64,000 nt of DNA, taken from NCBI GenBank assembly GCA_020650975.1, contig JAIPMN010000236.1:1-64000 (forward strand), read 5' to 3'. Below are positions 27,401 to 50,144 of this stretch, piece by piece. The stretch is from Apostichopus californicus. Its lineage: Eukaryota; Echinodermata; Holothuroidea; Aspidochirotida; Stichopodidae. The notes under the pieces are model-generated. The model had not been told where the DNA came from, searched no databases, and was given only the letters and a program-made list of their open reading frames with translations. A program made the translations under genes and the position numbers. How positions within the stretch are numbered: position 1 is the first letter of the stretch; each line of letters starts with the position of its first letter.

Positions 27401-30400
27401 CACCATACCACCACCCACATCATGTATGAAACTGAAAAAGTTACGTATGCTTTCCTAGACTGAGGCATGTCACCAGCTTCTCTGGTGTCACAACTTGTCA
27501 GAAATTCATCAAGAAAGGGAAAAACTGTCACTACTGGTTTGCTTAAAACTTTGGAAAGAATAAAGAAAGTACTCACAGTGGGGGCGATTTGCTTTGAGGA
27601 ATGTTTTGAAGAATGTGAACTAGCTGCGGATGCCGGTCTCTTTATTTCATCGCTGAAGCCTTTGTTGACTGGTTCATTTCGTACCAGCCAGTCTTTGTTT
27701 GGGAGCGGCGCAGACTTGACGGATCCATCGTAAGAGGAAGGCGGAGAAGAACCACCTTTCAGAGGAACTGCACTTTGAGATCCTGTATGTAATGATGAAA
27801 GAGGAGTAATATAGAGGGATATTTTCAAGCACAGATCTGAATCAATTGTTGAAAACTCTTCATCAGTAGGTTACACTTGGATCCAGAAAACATGTAGTAA
27901 TGTAGATCCCTTGTACTTTGAAAAGGCTTGGTTCAACTTTGACAAATGTATCTGGTGATAACAGCAGGAGTGCCACTATAAACTGTTTTCACAGAAAGCA
28001 TCTGTTTTAAGCACACTCACTATGCAATAACTGCATTGTTTGAGACCTTTTTGAGTAATAACTTGTTAATCGTACCAATTTTCTACCACTCCATCATCTT
28101 CAAGAGGGGATTAGATAAGTAGCCATGCCACCTTAATGATTATCTACAGTCTTTTGTATCCATGAATCTGACACCCATTGAATTTATTCCCTCATATTGC
28201 AGTTGCTGTCTTCAACATTGTATCATGCTGTTATGAAGTCTGCAAGTTAGGAGAAGAAGGCTGCTTATGTCCTAGGGATAGCTTAAAGGGATTACAAAGC
28301 TGGGATTACTTAGACATGTAAAGACTTGCTAATAGGATTAAAGGATAGAGCTAGAGATGAGGAGAGGGGTTTACAGCAGTTGGACTGTGGCTTTTGTTTG
28401 GTGAGGAGCAAAGGTATTAACAAGAGACAAGGAAAGGGAGAAGTGGAGGTAGTGTGAGAGGATAGCGGTGATAGTGTTATAAGGTAGCAGAGGTTGTTGA
28501 GGAAGGATTGATGTTAGAGGATTTTGAAAGGAAGCAGTGGCATTTTGTGGAGTCGGAAAATAAAGAAGAAAGCATCGAATAACACTGTCCTGAACTTATT
28601 ACCCCAAACAACGTAACACATGCACATTGCATGTACAATGCATATAGAGTGTATGTACAATGCATATAGAGTGCATGCACAATGCATGTACAGTTCATGC
28701 ATATTGCATATATATAGTACATGTATAATGCATGTACAATGCGTATATAGTGCATGCACAATGCATGTACAGTTCATGCACATTGCATGTACAATACATA
28801 TGTAGTACAGTGATGAATCAAAAAGCAGTCTTTGAGTCGACTTTGATAAATTACTTGATGCTACTTGATTTTACAATCCAATAAGTATGCAGTTCATCAG
28901 CTCGTCTAGTCAAGTTTCATTTCAACTAATTTTGAAAAAAGGCAACAACTTTGAGGTTTTCCAACTTGCATGTTCCATGTCATTGACACTGTTATGAAAA
29001 TGTTTCGGTGCAACTTAATGTTGTGGATCAAATCAAATGCATTAACTGCACACTCATTAATCTTAACTTGATAAAAAAAAGATTGGCAGGTGTCCTAGTC
29101 TGAGTACTTTGCTAAAGTTTAGAGAAAATGTTTCACCAACTTCAAGAGCTGCTGTAACCTGCAAGACTTACTTGGAGGGGGAGGTAAGTTGTCCTCTATT
29201 CTAGGGTATGTTGGTACCTTGTTGGTACTCCTAACCCTCATGATCATGTTTCTTTGGTTACGAATAATCTCCACTGCCTCCGCGTGAGTGATGTTATCAA
29301 ACTTCTTTCCGTTCACCTCAAGAATCTGATCGCCAGGTTTGATCCCATTCAGTTCAGCTAAACCACCAGGATCAGTTCTAAAAGTTGAAGAAAAAAAACA
29401 ACAAATAAATAAATAAATAAAAGAAAACCTGATGATTATATAATCATAATCAGCAGAACTTGACTTTGACAACAACATTTTGGGGAGAAGCAAAATTACA
29501 TAACTTTTTCTAACTACAGCCCTTGCCCTAAGATCACATCACATTGCATTGTAGTGGCTGAAAGTGATCATATTTTATCATAATCACAGAAAGATAAACT
29601 CAGGTGGACAAATGACAATGATACTTCCACTTGCAATTTCATTCATAAAAATAAAATAAAATTAATTTCAAAGATCTCATAAATTAGTAACTATGCCAAA
29701 GTTGTCTCACCTTTAACTTGTTAGCCAAGAGTAAAAACAATATTACACATAACTGAACTTTCCTTACCTAGAAACGAAAACACCCAGTCCATATTCACTC
29801 CCACCGCGAATGTTGAAACCAATAAACTGATGATGTTCATCTAACTGAATCAGAACGGTCCTCTCTTTATTGATGCTTGCATTTACGTTGCCTCTGCTCT
29901 CGAACCTATCGAATGAGAAAAACAACACATTTTTAATATTGATCAACAGATAATATTGCTCGTTGGCTAAATTTGTAAGGTGGGCACACTTACAAAGAAG
30001 TTGGCAGACAAGAAAAGCAGCATGGAGAAAAGAAGGGGGAAAAAAAGGAAAAAGATAGGGCTGCAAGAGATTATAAGTCAGTCTCTCAATCTTCCTTTAT
30101 AAAGTAACTGTTTTCATAGATTATGTCAGTTGGCTATTAAAATATAGAAGCTTAGTAGCATTGACAACATCATTAGAGATTAAATGGATTCTACCATTCA
30201 TGAACCAATTACATTTCTCAAAGAGATACTTCCTCAGATCAAGTTTATACAGCTGTCTTTTCTTTACGTACAACAATTTACAACCCCAACAAATATAAGA
30301 CATTTTGAAATAAATCTTAAAATAAGCTGGTACAAAATAATCAAGCCATACCATTTGCCATCCTTTCTTTCTTTGTGCGATGTCTTCTTTGGAGGTGTTA

Positions 30401-33400
30401 CTACTTTCATTTTTAGCCTGTTGCTGCTCCTGAGAACAGTGCTAGCTGTGTGGATAGGTATTACTTCAAAACTGATATTATTAACCTCCAAGAGCTGGTC
30501 ACCGGCTTGAAGACCACTCATCTCTGCGAAGGATTGAAAGGAGAACAGGACTAGTTTGTTCGAATAAAATGATAAAAGATATTTTGTTAATTTCAAGGAA
30601 TTCAAAGATGAGATCATTGTTATCATGATCCATATCCCAATGTGAAATTTTGTGAGCATAAACGAATGGCTTGTAAATAAGCTGAGTATGTAATTATGAA
30701 TTATGTTCTCTAACATTTGAAAGATCTCTACACAAGAGGACATCTGAAAAAATACTCAATTATCATTGTAACTGATGTTTGATTTGCATAGTACGAACAA
30801 ACAATAGGAAAAATATATGTAAGGGTGTCACACGTTCATGTGTTTTATGGAATTAGTGGATTAGGAGTATTAATCAAGCATATTACCAGGCACAGATTCA
30901 GGGAAGGGAGGGGGAGGGTGCCTCATCCCTCTTTTTTTTATACCCTTGATCTACCTCTGATTACAATATCAATTGAGCCCAAAATCTCGTAAATGTCATC
31001 CCAGCTTTTGACCGTCATAAACTGACTGTCTAACATGACTCACTAAATGAAAGGAACAGAGATGAAATTTTCCACATGACCCATCCTTACAAGTAAAAAA
31101 GTATGGAAAAAATGTGAATTTGCATCACATATAATCTAAATACTAGATCATTCACGAATACCGTATTTTCAGTGTTGCAAAGTACTACTTTATTACCGAG
31201 AATATTATCAAACTCAGTTGTAGACTTTGCTCGATGTTTCTATTACCTGCATCTGAATCTGGTTCAACTCTTGAAACAAAAATGCCCATTTTCTGTTCTG
31301 CTCCTCCTTTGATGATAAAACCAATGTCCTCTCCCTCGGTATCCACGGTGATGATTCGAGAATCATCTACGGGGCTGAGCATCCCGTTAGGAGCTGTGCA
31401 GGAACGTAAATGAACAGAAATGTCTTTAAGCACCACTTGGCTGGATTCAGAACTAACATAATACAAACCATAGTTGACTGTTGTAAATACTGTACAAAAA
31501 TAGTGCATTTGTTGATCTGTGTGTTAGTATGTCTATCTTGAAAAAAATAAATACATTTCTGGACAGTTTGCACCAATGACCTCAGGAATACAAGTACTGT
31601 GCTCAGGTACCAACTGAGCTATAAAGTCCTCAGTTGCTAGCGATCCTGATGAAACCATACATAGTTGGGGGTATCAGTCAGAAGCCACAGTGTCATTGCA
31701 TACCGTGCTACAACAGTAGGAATCACACCTCACTTTTATTCAATACAACCCAAACTGAGGCAGGAATTTCAAGAGAAATTTTAGCATTTCATGCAATACC
31801 AATTTAGGTTTATCAACAACAGAACACTGACTGTGGAATCTCCTCCCCCCCCCCCATCCCCACCTAACAATATCCCAAAGCAAGAGACTTTCTAGAGGTT
31901 TTGAACACGAGTAGACTTACACTGAATCCAGTCCGAATGGTTAGAGGTAGGTTGACTATTCCTACCGTGCCAACTGGGCATTCTACGCCAAACGTTATCA
32001 CCGACAGGTGGTGGTGGTTGGTATGGGTGAGCCATCTTCTTGTACGGTGCAGTGTCGTCGAATTGTCGCAGGTGACCGGGCGGCACAAGCCCCCGAATTT
32101 CTCGAAGCAGGTCTAACTTAGTCGGCGTGTCCAAGGCACTCTTCAAGCATGTCATAAGACGATGCACGTCTTTATAGGTCTGATACTGCTTCAGCACGTC
32201 ATGTAAATAGTCTCTCTCTGATTCAGTGAGTAGAAATCTAGCTTTCTTTTGAAACGACCGGAGGTTTCTCTGCCGATCCTCGTCCGAGAACATGATGCAA
32301 TACGTTCGCAGTGTGTCTTCTGGGGGTAAGCAAACTGTACTGCATTTAAACAAGAAGGCTGACTGTCATTTCCTAGTTTATTTTCCCCCTTCGACTTTGT
32401 TCAATTCCATTTCAGATAATAATGAAATATTCCAAGATCCTATCGATAGATAAAGAAACAGTGATTACTATACTTCCAAAGAAAAGTTCATAAAGTTGTT
32501 AATAGAGCCCTAGAGAAGGAAAGAAAGCTAACTGTAGGATAATGCCATTGCTTGAAGATGTTAACTGTATTTTCAACTACTAGAGCCAGGCAGACTACAG
32601 GACTCGATCTGCATGGAAAGTTTAACAGAAAATTAATGCTCATAATTCTCACAAGTAACATCTTAGAAAAGATTTTTGTTAGGTGCCATGGAAATTGACT
32701 TCCTGTCCACCCTCAACAACACCCCTTCCCCCCCCCCTGGTTCCTCCCACCAAGGAAAATTATAATGAGAGGTAAAACTTCGGCCACAAAGAGCCATTTG
32801 GATTAGTAACACCCAACTCTGTTAGTACTGTATATTGACATTAAGAATACAGTAGGCTTAACTGATCAATGTAATAAACATATTCCAAGATTCTCCCTTC
32901 TCCAATATTGTAACAAATTTGAATGCATACTAATACTTCAAACAAGTTAACCTTCAGCTTTATTATCCTACACTCTGTGTTTTTATCTGAAAAGCAGCCA
33001 ATGAATGAAGGTAGCAAAAATGATTTATTCACTGCTGCACATACACAATAGGACCCAGTGTGATTCGTCTCCATAAAAGTTTAGATAGCCTGACAATAAA
33101 GGCAGAAGCTGTAACCATGGTAACCCATTATATGCTGATCTTGAGTTTCCTTCCAGGGTTAAAGAAGTAACCAAAAGTCAATAACTGAAGTCTTTCAATG
33201 AAGTTCAATAATATAAGTGAGTTAGATAGTACCACACACAAATGGCTGGTTACAATACACAATCATGGCAAAAGGTTGTATGAATAATTGGCTCATGGCG
33301 TTTGTATCTAGTGGGGGAGTTTTAATCCAAGTTGATAGGTGAAAAATAGTATGCAATGTAGGAGTGGGAAGGGGGGGGGATCTTAAAATACCAGGAAATT

Positions 33401-36400
33401 ATCCAGTAGCTTTACATTTGCAGAGCAGGTTTAGAATTGATCATTTCATGTTTAAAATAGAATAGTGAACCTACTAAAGGTACTGCAGAAAAGTCTGAAA
33501 CACAACTTGGTCAATTTGTGAAGAATTCTGTTAATACAGTATACTTTGCTACCAATTTTTTCCTAGGATACCCATAATAATGTGGAATGGATCCATGAGT
33601 TTCCCGTAAAGCTCAACAATAATGGAAGTGTCAAGAAATGAGATTTGAGGAAGCAGGGCAAATCTGAGACCAACAAAATTCAGTTTGGCAACCAAACATG
33701 AGATTTGGAGGTTGTCTGGAGGACCTCTTCTTGTTTACATCAAATTCACATTGCAATGTATTAAACATAATACCACCCAGTGGCACCCACAGTGATCAAT
33801 TGGTACCATCCGCTATCACTTTGGAGATACTGAAATAAGCAATAATAGCAATAGGCCTATGATCCACCTGAAGGAGAGTTTAACTGGCCCAAACCTGGTG
33901 TTCAATATATATACCAAAACCTAAAAATATCTCCCACAATGTACAAATTGGTCAGTCTTTGTAGTATACATGTGCTTCATTTTTTGGGACAACTAAATCT
34001 GCTCTTTGACAACCATAAAGTAGGACTTGGTTGTCTGAGGGACAAACAGAAAAAAAATCCTAAAAACTTTGCCTTGGGAGGGCATATCAAATTTAATATT
34101 CTGACCAAATCATGTAATTACTGACCAGTAACTGGCTATCCCTCAATCTAACTGACAGATATATGCTGACTGTGAAGCAATTGAAAACTTAGTTCAATAC
34201 AGTGTATCATTTGAAATTTTTTGTTTGAAACCCTTTCAACATTAAATTTCCTTTTTGAAGATAAAAGTAGTACTGTTGATAATATTTGAAGTTGATGCCA
34301 TGGCTTCCTTTTTTGGTTTTGGTAGTTTGTTTATTTCAAGCTACCTGATCATTCCTGTAATGGCTGAGTATAGTACCAACAAATTCATTTTAAATGCAGC
34401 ACTTCAATACAGTGAAAACACAATATAAATAACTTTTATCATTTACAGACAAATCAATTCCATGGTGATACTTGACTGCAACACTTAACAGTGAAAACAC
34501 AATACCTTAGAAAATCATTTAGATACACACCACTTATATAGTTATACATGAATGCAACACTTAGATACTGTGAATGCACAACAATTTACAGAAAAAGTCA
34601 ATTATAAAGATTATAATACATCAATTCAACAGAGCTTGATGTAATTTTGAAACATTCACAATGTCTGTGGTCTAGCAATGTGGGAGGGGGGGGGCCTGGG
34701 GGAACCAATGGTGCATACGAATACCATTAATTGACCATGGATTGCAAATGTCAATTTGTTAAGGTTACTAATGGCACTGTTTCCTGTTCAATTATGACAT
34801 TGATGTGAACATTAAAAGACAATGAAATATTAATTTGATTATTTCCAACAAATATTGAATTTTTTCATGATCAAGTCATTGTTGCTTATAAGATTTCCAA
34901 TTATATCTAGGTTAAGCAGCTTTTTAAGCTTTTGCTACTTGGATTCATGTAACATGCATATCTGTGGGATTTGAAACAAGCATGGTCGTGTTGTAAAATT
35001 GTCACCAGAAACTCATATAGTATGATAGAACGCAGTAATATTGGGTTCCCTAAATTGGTATACTGTGTTATAAATATATGTAGCGTAGCACTGCGCTAAT
35101 AGACACTGTACTGTAGTTGCTGTGTTTATTAGTCAAATTGTAACCACTTTTTCAATCTCAAGTTTAATCTACATAGCCTTAAAATAAATAGCAAAAATTC
35201 TGACAGTGATACTAGAACAAACATCAATTTTTTATTTTGAGACACTTCTGTGTAATATTTCACTCATTTAGTGGAATCATACAGTGAACTTTAATGAATG
35301 CGTGACATTAGAGAAAAGTTTCCTTGTCTCAAGCAGTTTGACTCCTGACCTTAACAAGTATAATGCTCTCTATATATACTGTAAGGTGCAATTTGATCAA
35401 CCCATAGATGACATTACATTGCTAATGGATAGAACTAAACAGCTATCCTTTAAAAGAACATTAATTGCCCTTACTATCGCAAACTTACCACATGCCATCA
35501 TACTACACAATACCGGGAATAGTTTATACAGATTGCATCGCAAAATGGTCAAATTGCTTTACAATTACAAGTGCAAAGATGTATAGCAGATTTTTTGCAC
35601 AGGAAACATAATATTTTATAAGAGAACAAATTCTTAGCCTCCAAAGCGTCTACACAAAAATTTGAACACTATAATATTCCCTGCAATATATATCGAATGT
35701 TGGTTATCACAAACTTTGAAAACAAATTATCCTGCAATAAATATTTGGCTGTCATTTTGACTAGATGTGCCAATAAATATTATTAAACAGGAACAATATT
35801 TTATCCTTTGAATTAAAGCTGCATTTTAATTTTGGTCAGTAATTTTACCAAGCCCTTGGAGTAATACTCAAAGAAAGATTGCATTTGGTCAACTTACTAT
35901 GAGCCACACAATTCATAATTCCTGTGTTTCTTCACCAACTAAAGGTTGGATTACACTTTACAAAATATGAATTAGCCATAGCCTAGGCCTAAGTCAGTGG
36001 TGATTCTCAACATTCCATCATTTTAACCCACAATACTAACTGATTTGGCCTAAGTTAGTTATGGGTAGGTTTGTACTATTTCTTGGACTTTGATATAAAT
36101 AACGATATAATAAATAGCAATGCATGATCAATGCAAATTTGGCTATAGGCTACTGACTACCAATACTACTGTTTTTCTAACTTAGTGGCACTGATGCTGT
36201 ACTATTGCCAACACAAACCTCTATTCGTATTGTATTGTGGCCTTGAATCAACACTGCAGTGCTGTGGCTAATACTATATACCTTACTGTTACTATATTGT
36301 GCAGCCATGGTAAACATAGTGTAACAGGTAGAATACGGCTCACTTTCATGCTAGGCCTACTCTATTTTCTTAGTTATGACAGCCGTTCAAACTTCCTCCC

Positions 36401-36532
36401 AATCATTCGACTCGTTATTGTTATCAAACGTTTGGTGACAGATTATAAAGAAGATAACATACCTGAAAGACCACGAGATTTTAGAACAATTTTACCGAAA
36501 AGTGTCCAGTCAATTTCATTGACAACCGACAT
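18421..36532 (-). CDS. WHRN: Whirlin-like HN/PDZ scaffold protein, complete, 17 exons
   Basis: Exons in order: 36463-36532, 31921-32319, 31247-31393, 30352-30523, 29768-29905, 29172-29377, 27577-27782, 26617-26797, 25899-26117, 25263-25448, 24428-24597, 23562-23653, 22378-22475, 20987-21953, 20101-20309, 19443-19543, 18421-18558. All junctions are GT-AG and phase-compatible, giving 1233 codons including stop. Domains: HN1 (about 40-112), PDZ1 (165-251, DIGFIIKGG), PDZ2 (280-365, FIGFNIRGG), a charged linker (about 380-670), HN2 (675-750, FIAPKDIGRFDSLV), proline runs (983-1012) and PDZ3 (1141-1228, SLGLSVSGG), ending EFLPTT. The order HN-PDZ-PDZ-HN-Pro-PDZ is that of whirlin rather than harmonin; vertebrate PDZD7 is the close alternative. 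Human whirlin is about 907 residues, so the linker is longer here. Whirlin organises stereocilia tips and the ciliary Usher complex. The first exon rests on phase only; otherwise translation could start at 32293 (1200 residues). Confidence 0.92.
19605..20010. repeat. Dispersed repeat copy (TTGGTTGTC family)
   Basis: The right part (about 19765-20005) aligns with 33850-34085, sharing CACCTGAAGG, GTACA, CAACC, GACCTGGTTGTC-like and GACAA blocks in the same order. The left part (19605-19690) has related GACAACCAA motifs. It lies in the intron between the WHRN exons 19443-19543 and 20101-20309. The class is unknown and no coding capacity is seen. Confidence 0.45.
23300..23480. repeat. Long inverted repeat (hairpin) in a WHRN intron
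   Basis: Two arms of about 80-90 bp are near reverse complements around a 13-base centre (TCGGCTGCGCCTC, about 23389-23401). Inner arm ends are GTTCCATTCAAC and GTTGAATGGAAC. Further out, GTGCAATAGTGCAAATATTTCAT pairs with its complement, and AACCATTCATTATTTG pairs with CAAATAATGAATGGTT. It resembles a foldback or MITE core. Transcribed in the WHRN intron it would form long double-stranded RNA. Confidence 0.85.
24169..24406 (+). mobile_element. tRNA-derived SINE with target-site duplication
   Basis: The head has a Pol III A-box (TTAGCTCAGTGGTTAAT) and B-box (GGTTCGAGTCA) spaced as in a tRNA. A unique body follows, then a hairpin-rich tail (GACTTCGGTC; CCTGCTTGCAGG) and an ATAC microsatellite end. 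It is flanked by the 7-bp direct repeat TAAAGTT at 24162-24168 and 24407-24413. It sits in the WHRN intron between exons 23562-23653 and 24428-24597, on the strand opposite to the gene, ending about 15 bp from the exon's splice donor. Confidence 0.85.
28229..28618 (-). mobile_element. Solo LTR-like fossil, copy 1
   Basis: A 390-bp element with TG...CA ends (TGTTACG...CATAACA on the minus strand), bounded by the 5-bp direct repeat CATGC. This is the pattern of a solo LTR of a Gypsy-type retrotransposon. Homologous to 49052-49317. No internal coding region is present, so it is a remnant. It lies in a WHRN intron. A TIR-bearing MITE is a less likely alternative. Confidence 0.7.
28619..28805. repeat. 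TGCATGTACA-type tandem repeat
   Basis: About 187 bp of degenerate 22-23 bp units rich in TGCATGTACAATGCAT, arranged as a higher-order duplication of about 80 bp. It directly abuts the solo LTR, whose target duplication (CATGC) is a motif of this array, so the LTR probably inserted at the array edge. Open frames across it only reflect the repeat. Confidence 0.85.
29399..29420. repeat. AAAT microsatellite
   Basis: A run of AAAT units beside the acceptor of WHRN exon 29172-29377, read as (ATTT)n in the polypyrimidine region of the minus-strand gene. Confidence 0.7.
31555..31640 (-). mobile_element. Degenerate tRNA-derived SINE head
   Basis: On the minus strand a perfect A-box-like TAGCTCAGTTGGTA is followed, at tRNA spacing, by a decayed B-box (TTGGTGCAAACT). 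The stems do not pair well enough for a working tRNA. It lies in a WHRN intron. SINE origin is inferred from the head alone. Confidence 0.5.
33845..34110. repeat. Dispersed repeat copy (TTGGTTGTC family)
   Basis: Degenerate second copy of the repeat at about 19765-20005, with the same order of blocks (CACCTGAAGG; GTACA; GACAACC; GACTTGGTTGTC; GACAAACAGAAAAA). It lies in the first WHRN intron. Class unknown. Confidence 0.45.
35538..35684. repeat. Dispersed repeat (CAAATTGCT family), copy A
   Basis: Shares the blocks TCGCAAAATGG, CAAATTGCT, GTGCAAAGATGTATAGCAG, TTTTGCACAGG or equivalent, and TTCCCTGC with the copies at about 42041 and 46080. No ORF or terminal repeats recognised; probably a fragment of an interspersed element. 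Confidence 0.5.
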
Positions 36533-38302
36533 CGGCGTCGTTAGCAATGGCGCTCATCCGGGCTTTTGTTCTCGAGGGGTCATCGACCAGCTTGGTACTA
36601 CAACTGTGGATAAAATCTGTGACCGAACACGGCCTACAGAATGAAAACGATACAAGAACTCTTTACGATTTTGAAATGAAGAATACTCTTTAAGTACATG
36701 ACCTTGCAATGGAAGAAATCGGATTTCAAAAGTTTTATCTTTTCGCATTCATACTTCTGTGGTATGAATAACTCGTACAATAGATTACTCTATGGATAAC
36801 TGTACCGCATGAGCTAGCCTAGGTCAAAAGTCAATCATGTGCACGTACGGTTCACAAATTCTTGTAAACAAATATGACCGTGATACCGCTGATCTATGTA
36901 CAGATCAGTGCGTGGTATACTACTAGTAGTAGGCTAGCGTATGTGATGTGTGATTCTAGCATACATGTGATGTTACACCTCACACCTAAACTCATACTAG
37001 CAGCAACATAGAGTTACATTTTTGAGTTTATGTTCAAGAATGCAAGGTATAGTAAGGCAATGACTCATTGCACTTATGTAGTTTTTGTAATACCTTTTAA
37101 AGAAAATGGTCTAGGCCTAGGTTAGAGTTTAGACCTAGGCCAATGCACCACACTTCACAGTAACACTAAGTTACTAGTACAAGGCTAGTAAATCCTAGGT
37201 ACGCCTAATACAATCAAGGTTCTGTCATGACTTTGAACTGGTACATTTACACATTGTCAAATTAGTTTTTTCGAATTTGTGAAAAGCACTCTGAGATTCA
37301 AGCTATTAACTTATGTCAAGTCATGTTTAATTTGTTTTGCTATATTTTAAGTTTCCAGAAGTGTGTCATATTCCTAAGCAAACATACTGTAGCATATCGC
37401 ATAGTGAGATGTACTAATGGCACCGTGTTTGGATGATTGTGAAATAGGTAGCTCAACGCAAAAGCAGTAACTGGATGCAGTGAAAAGTAATAATCTTAGA
37501 ATGTTGTCTTCTAATGTTAGAAGACACATTTAGAGATCATTAGTAAACACCAAATTGTGGTAACGGGCCTGTATTGCAGTGTTACACAAATGCAATTGCA
37601 TGGGCAGCTATGTTATTTTTTTTTGTAAGAAGGGGGGAAGGGAGGAGCCAGTAATATTAGTTGTTACAATATGAACGATAATGCTGTTTGAAAAGCTGTT
37701 GGTCATGCTTCCTTTAATTAATTTATTAAAGTTTAAATGGTTTGTAGTTTTGTAATACAGCCTGTGAACATTTTATGGATGGATATTGTTGAGCTTTATA
37801 AATTATGATTTATTATTAATTAATCATTGCTGGCACCTGCTACATGTGTTTGCCAATGTATCTGTATGATTTTGATCAATTTCAGTTGATACATATGGTT
37901 ATGAAATTAAAAATTTCAGCAGATACCAATGACCTGTTGGACAAGTTGCTTTAAATTCTCCCATAGCTTTCAGGTGCCTATTTCTAGCACATCATATGTC
38001 TTAAAGGTTTAAGGCACTTTAACTATGAGAGAATGACAAAATTATCAGAGCCTTAAATCCTCTCCTATAATTCCACCCCCCCCCCCTCCATCCATAACCT
38101 CTGCAGACATTCATTTCAGCTTTACATCCGAGTAATTTACAAAATTCTTTATTAATTTCAAGTGTTTATTTTTAGTATTGCATCATACAGATATGTCACC
38201 TTTTTAAGTTGTTTTCAGTTATTAAGTTTACTCATCATTTGTTCCCTTTTTGCAGAATTTTATTTATCTTAGCCAGTGAAGGTCTTCAATTGTGAAATCA
38301 AA
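36533..38302. promoter_or_regulatory. Head-to-head spacer between WHRN and LAP3
   Basis: The minus-strand WHRN gene and plus-strand LAP3 diverge from this 1.8-kb region, so both promoters should lie here. A splice-acceptor-like CCCTTTTTGCAG ends at 38255, just before the LAP3 start exon, suggesting a noncoding LAP3 first exon further left. No TATA box or CpG-dense core was picked out with confidence. A 10-11 base C run lies at about 38076. Confidence 0.45.
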
Positions 38303-49649
<11,347 letters not shown>

Positions 49650-50041
49650 GCGAGGACCTTCCAAAGTTTACTGTTACAATGCTGTCTGGCATCTGGATGA
49701 CCATTCTCAATGTACTTTAACTTGCCAAATACGTTTAGAACATTGCTATAGCTTCAGCAAGAAAAGAAATAGTATCCAATGGCAATAAATTTGCTACTAG
49801 AAGTACTGATCAAAATTACTAATATAACAGCCCAGCGAATTAATTGAAAGTGACATTGTGTATTACTAACAGAACAGTGGATAGAAGTACAATTGTACCT
49901 CTTGGTCTTCAATAAGGTAATATCCCAGAAGGGAAAGGTCTAAACCCTGAAAGATCCAAATCATGGAAAGTGCTGTGTAAGAGGCAGGTCAGAATGACAG
50001 GTTTTAGAAAAGATACAAATATTTTTGTGTTGTTAAGATAT

Positions 50042-50144
50042 ACCAACTCCATTTTTCTTGACTGTTAAATTGCTATAACTCTATGAATTCAAAGGTACCT
50101 CTTTTCTACTATCATTTCAGGTCGTCCTGTGAGGACCAACTCCA
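50042..50144 (+). repeat. Templated insertion copied from the last LAP3 intron/exon junction
   Basis: Positions about 50053-50136 repeat 49528-49612 (about 4 mismatches), including the pyrimidine tract, TTTCAG acceptor and first 15 bases of the last LAP3 exon. The copy is bracketed by the 11-bp direct repeat ACCAACTCCAT at 50042-50052 and 50134-50144. The original locus lacks these brackets. This is the structure expected of a filler or copy-paste insertion, and it puts a second potential 3' splice site in the 3' region. Confidence 0.9.

Noticed and set aside
28477-28805. Open frames rich in Met, His, Cys and Tyr on both strands
   Set aside because: They arise from the TGCATGTACA tandem array, which has a period that keeps several frames open.
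35284-35586. 100-codon open frame
   Set aside because: No recognisable motif and no splice or promoter context; the end overlaps a dispersed repeat.
36237-36644. 135-codon plus-strand frame
   Set aside because: No family resemblance. It overlaps in antisense the candidate first WHRN exon, whose phase match is the better explanation.
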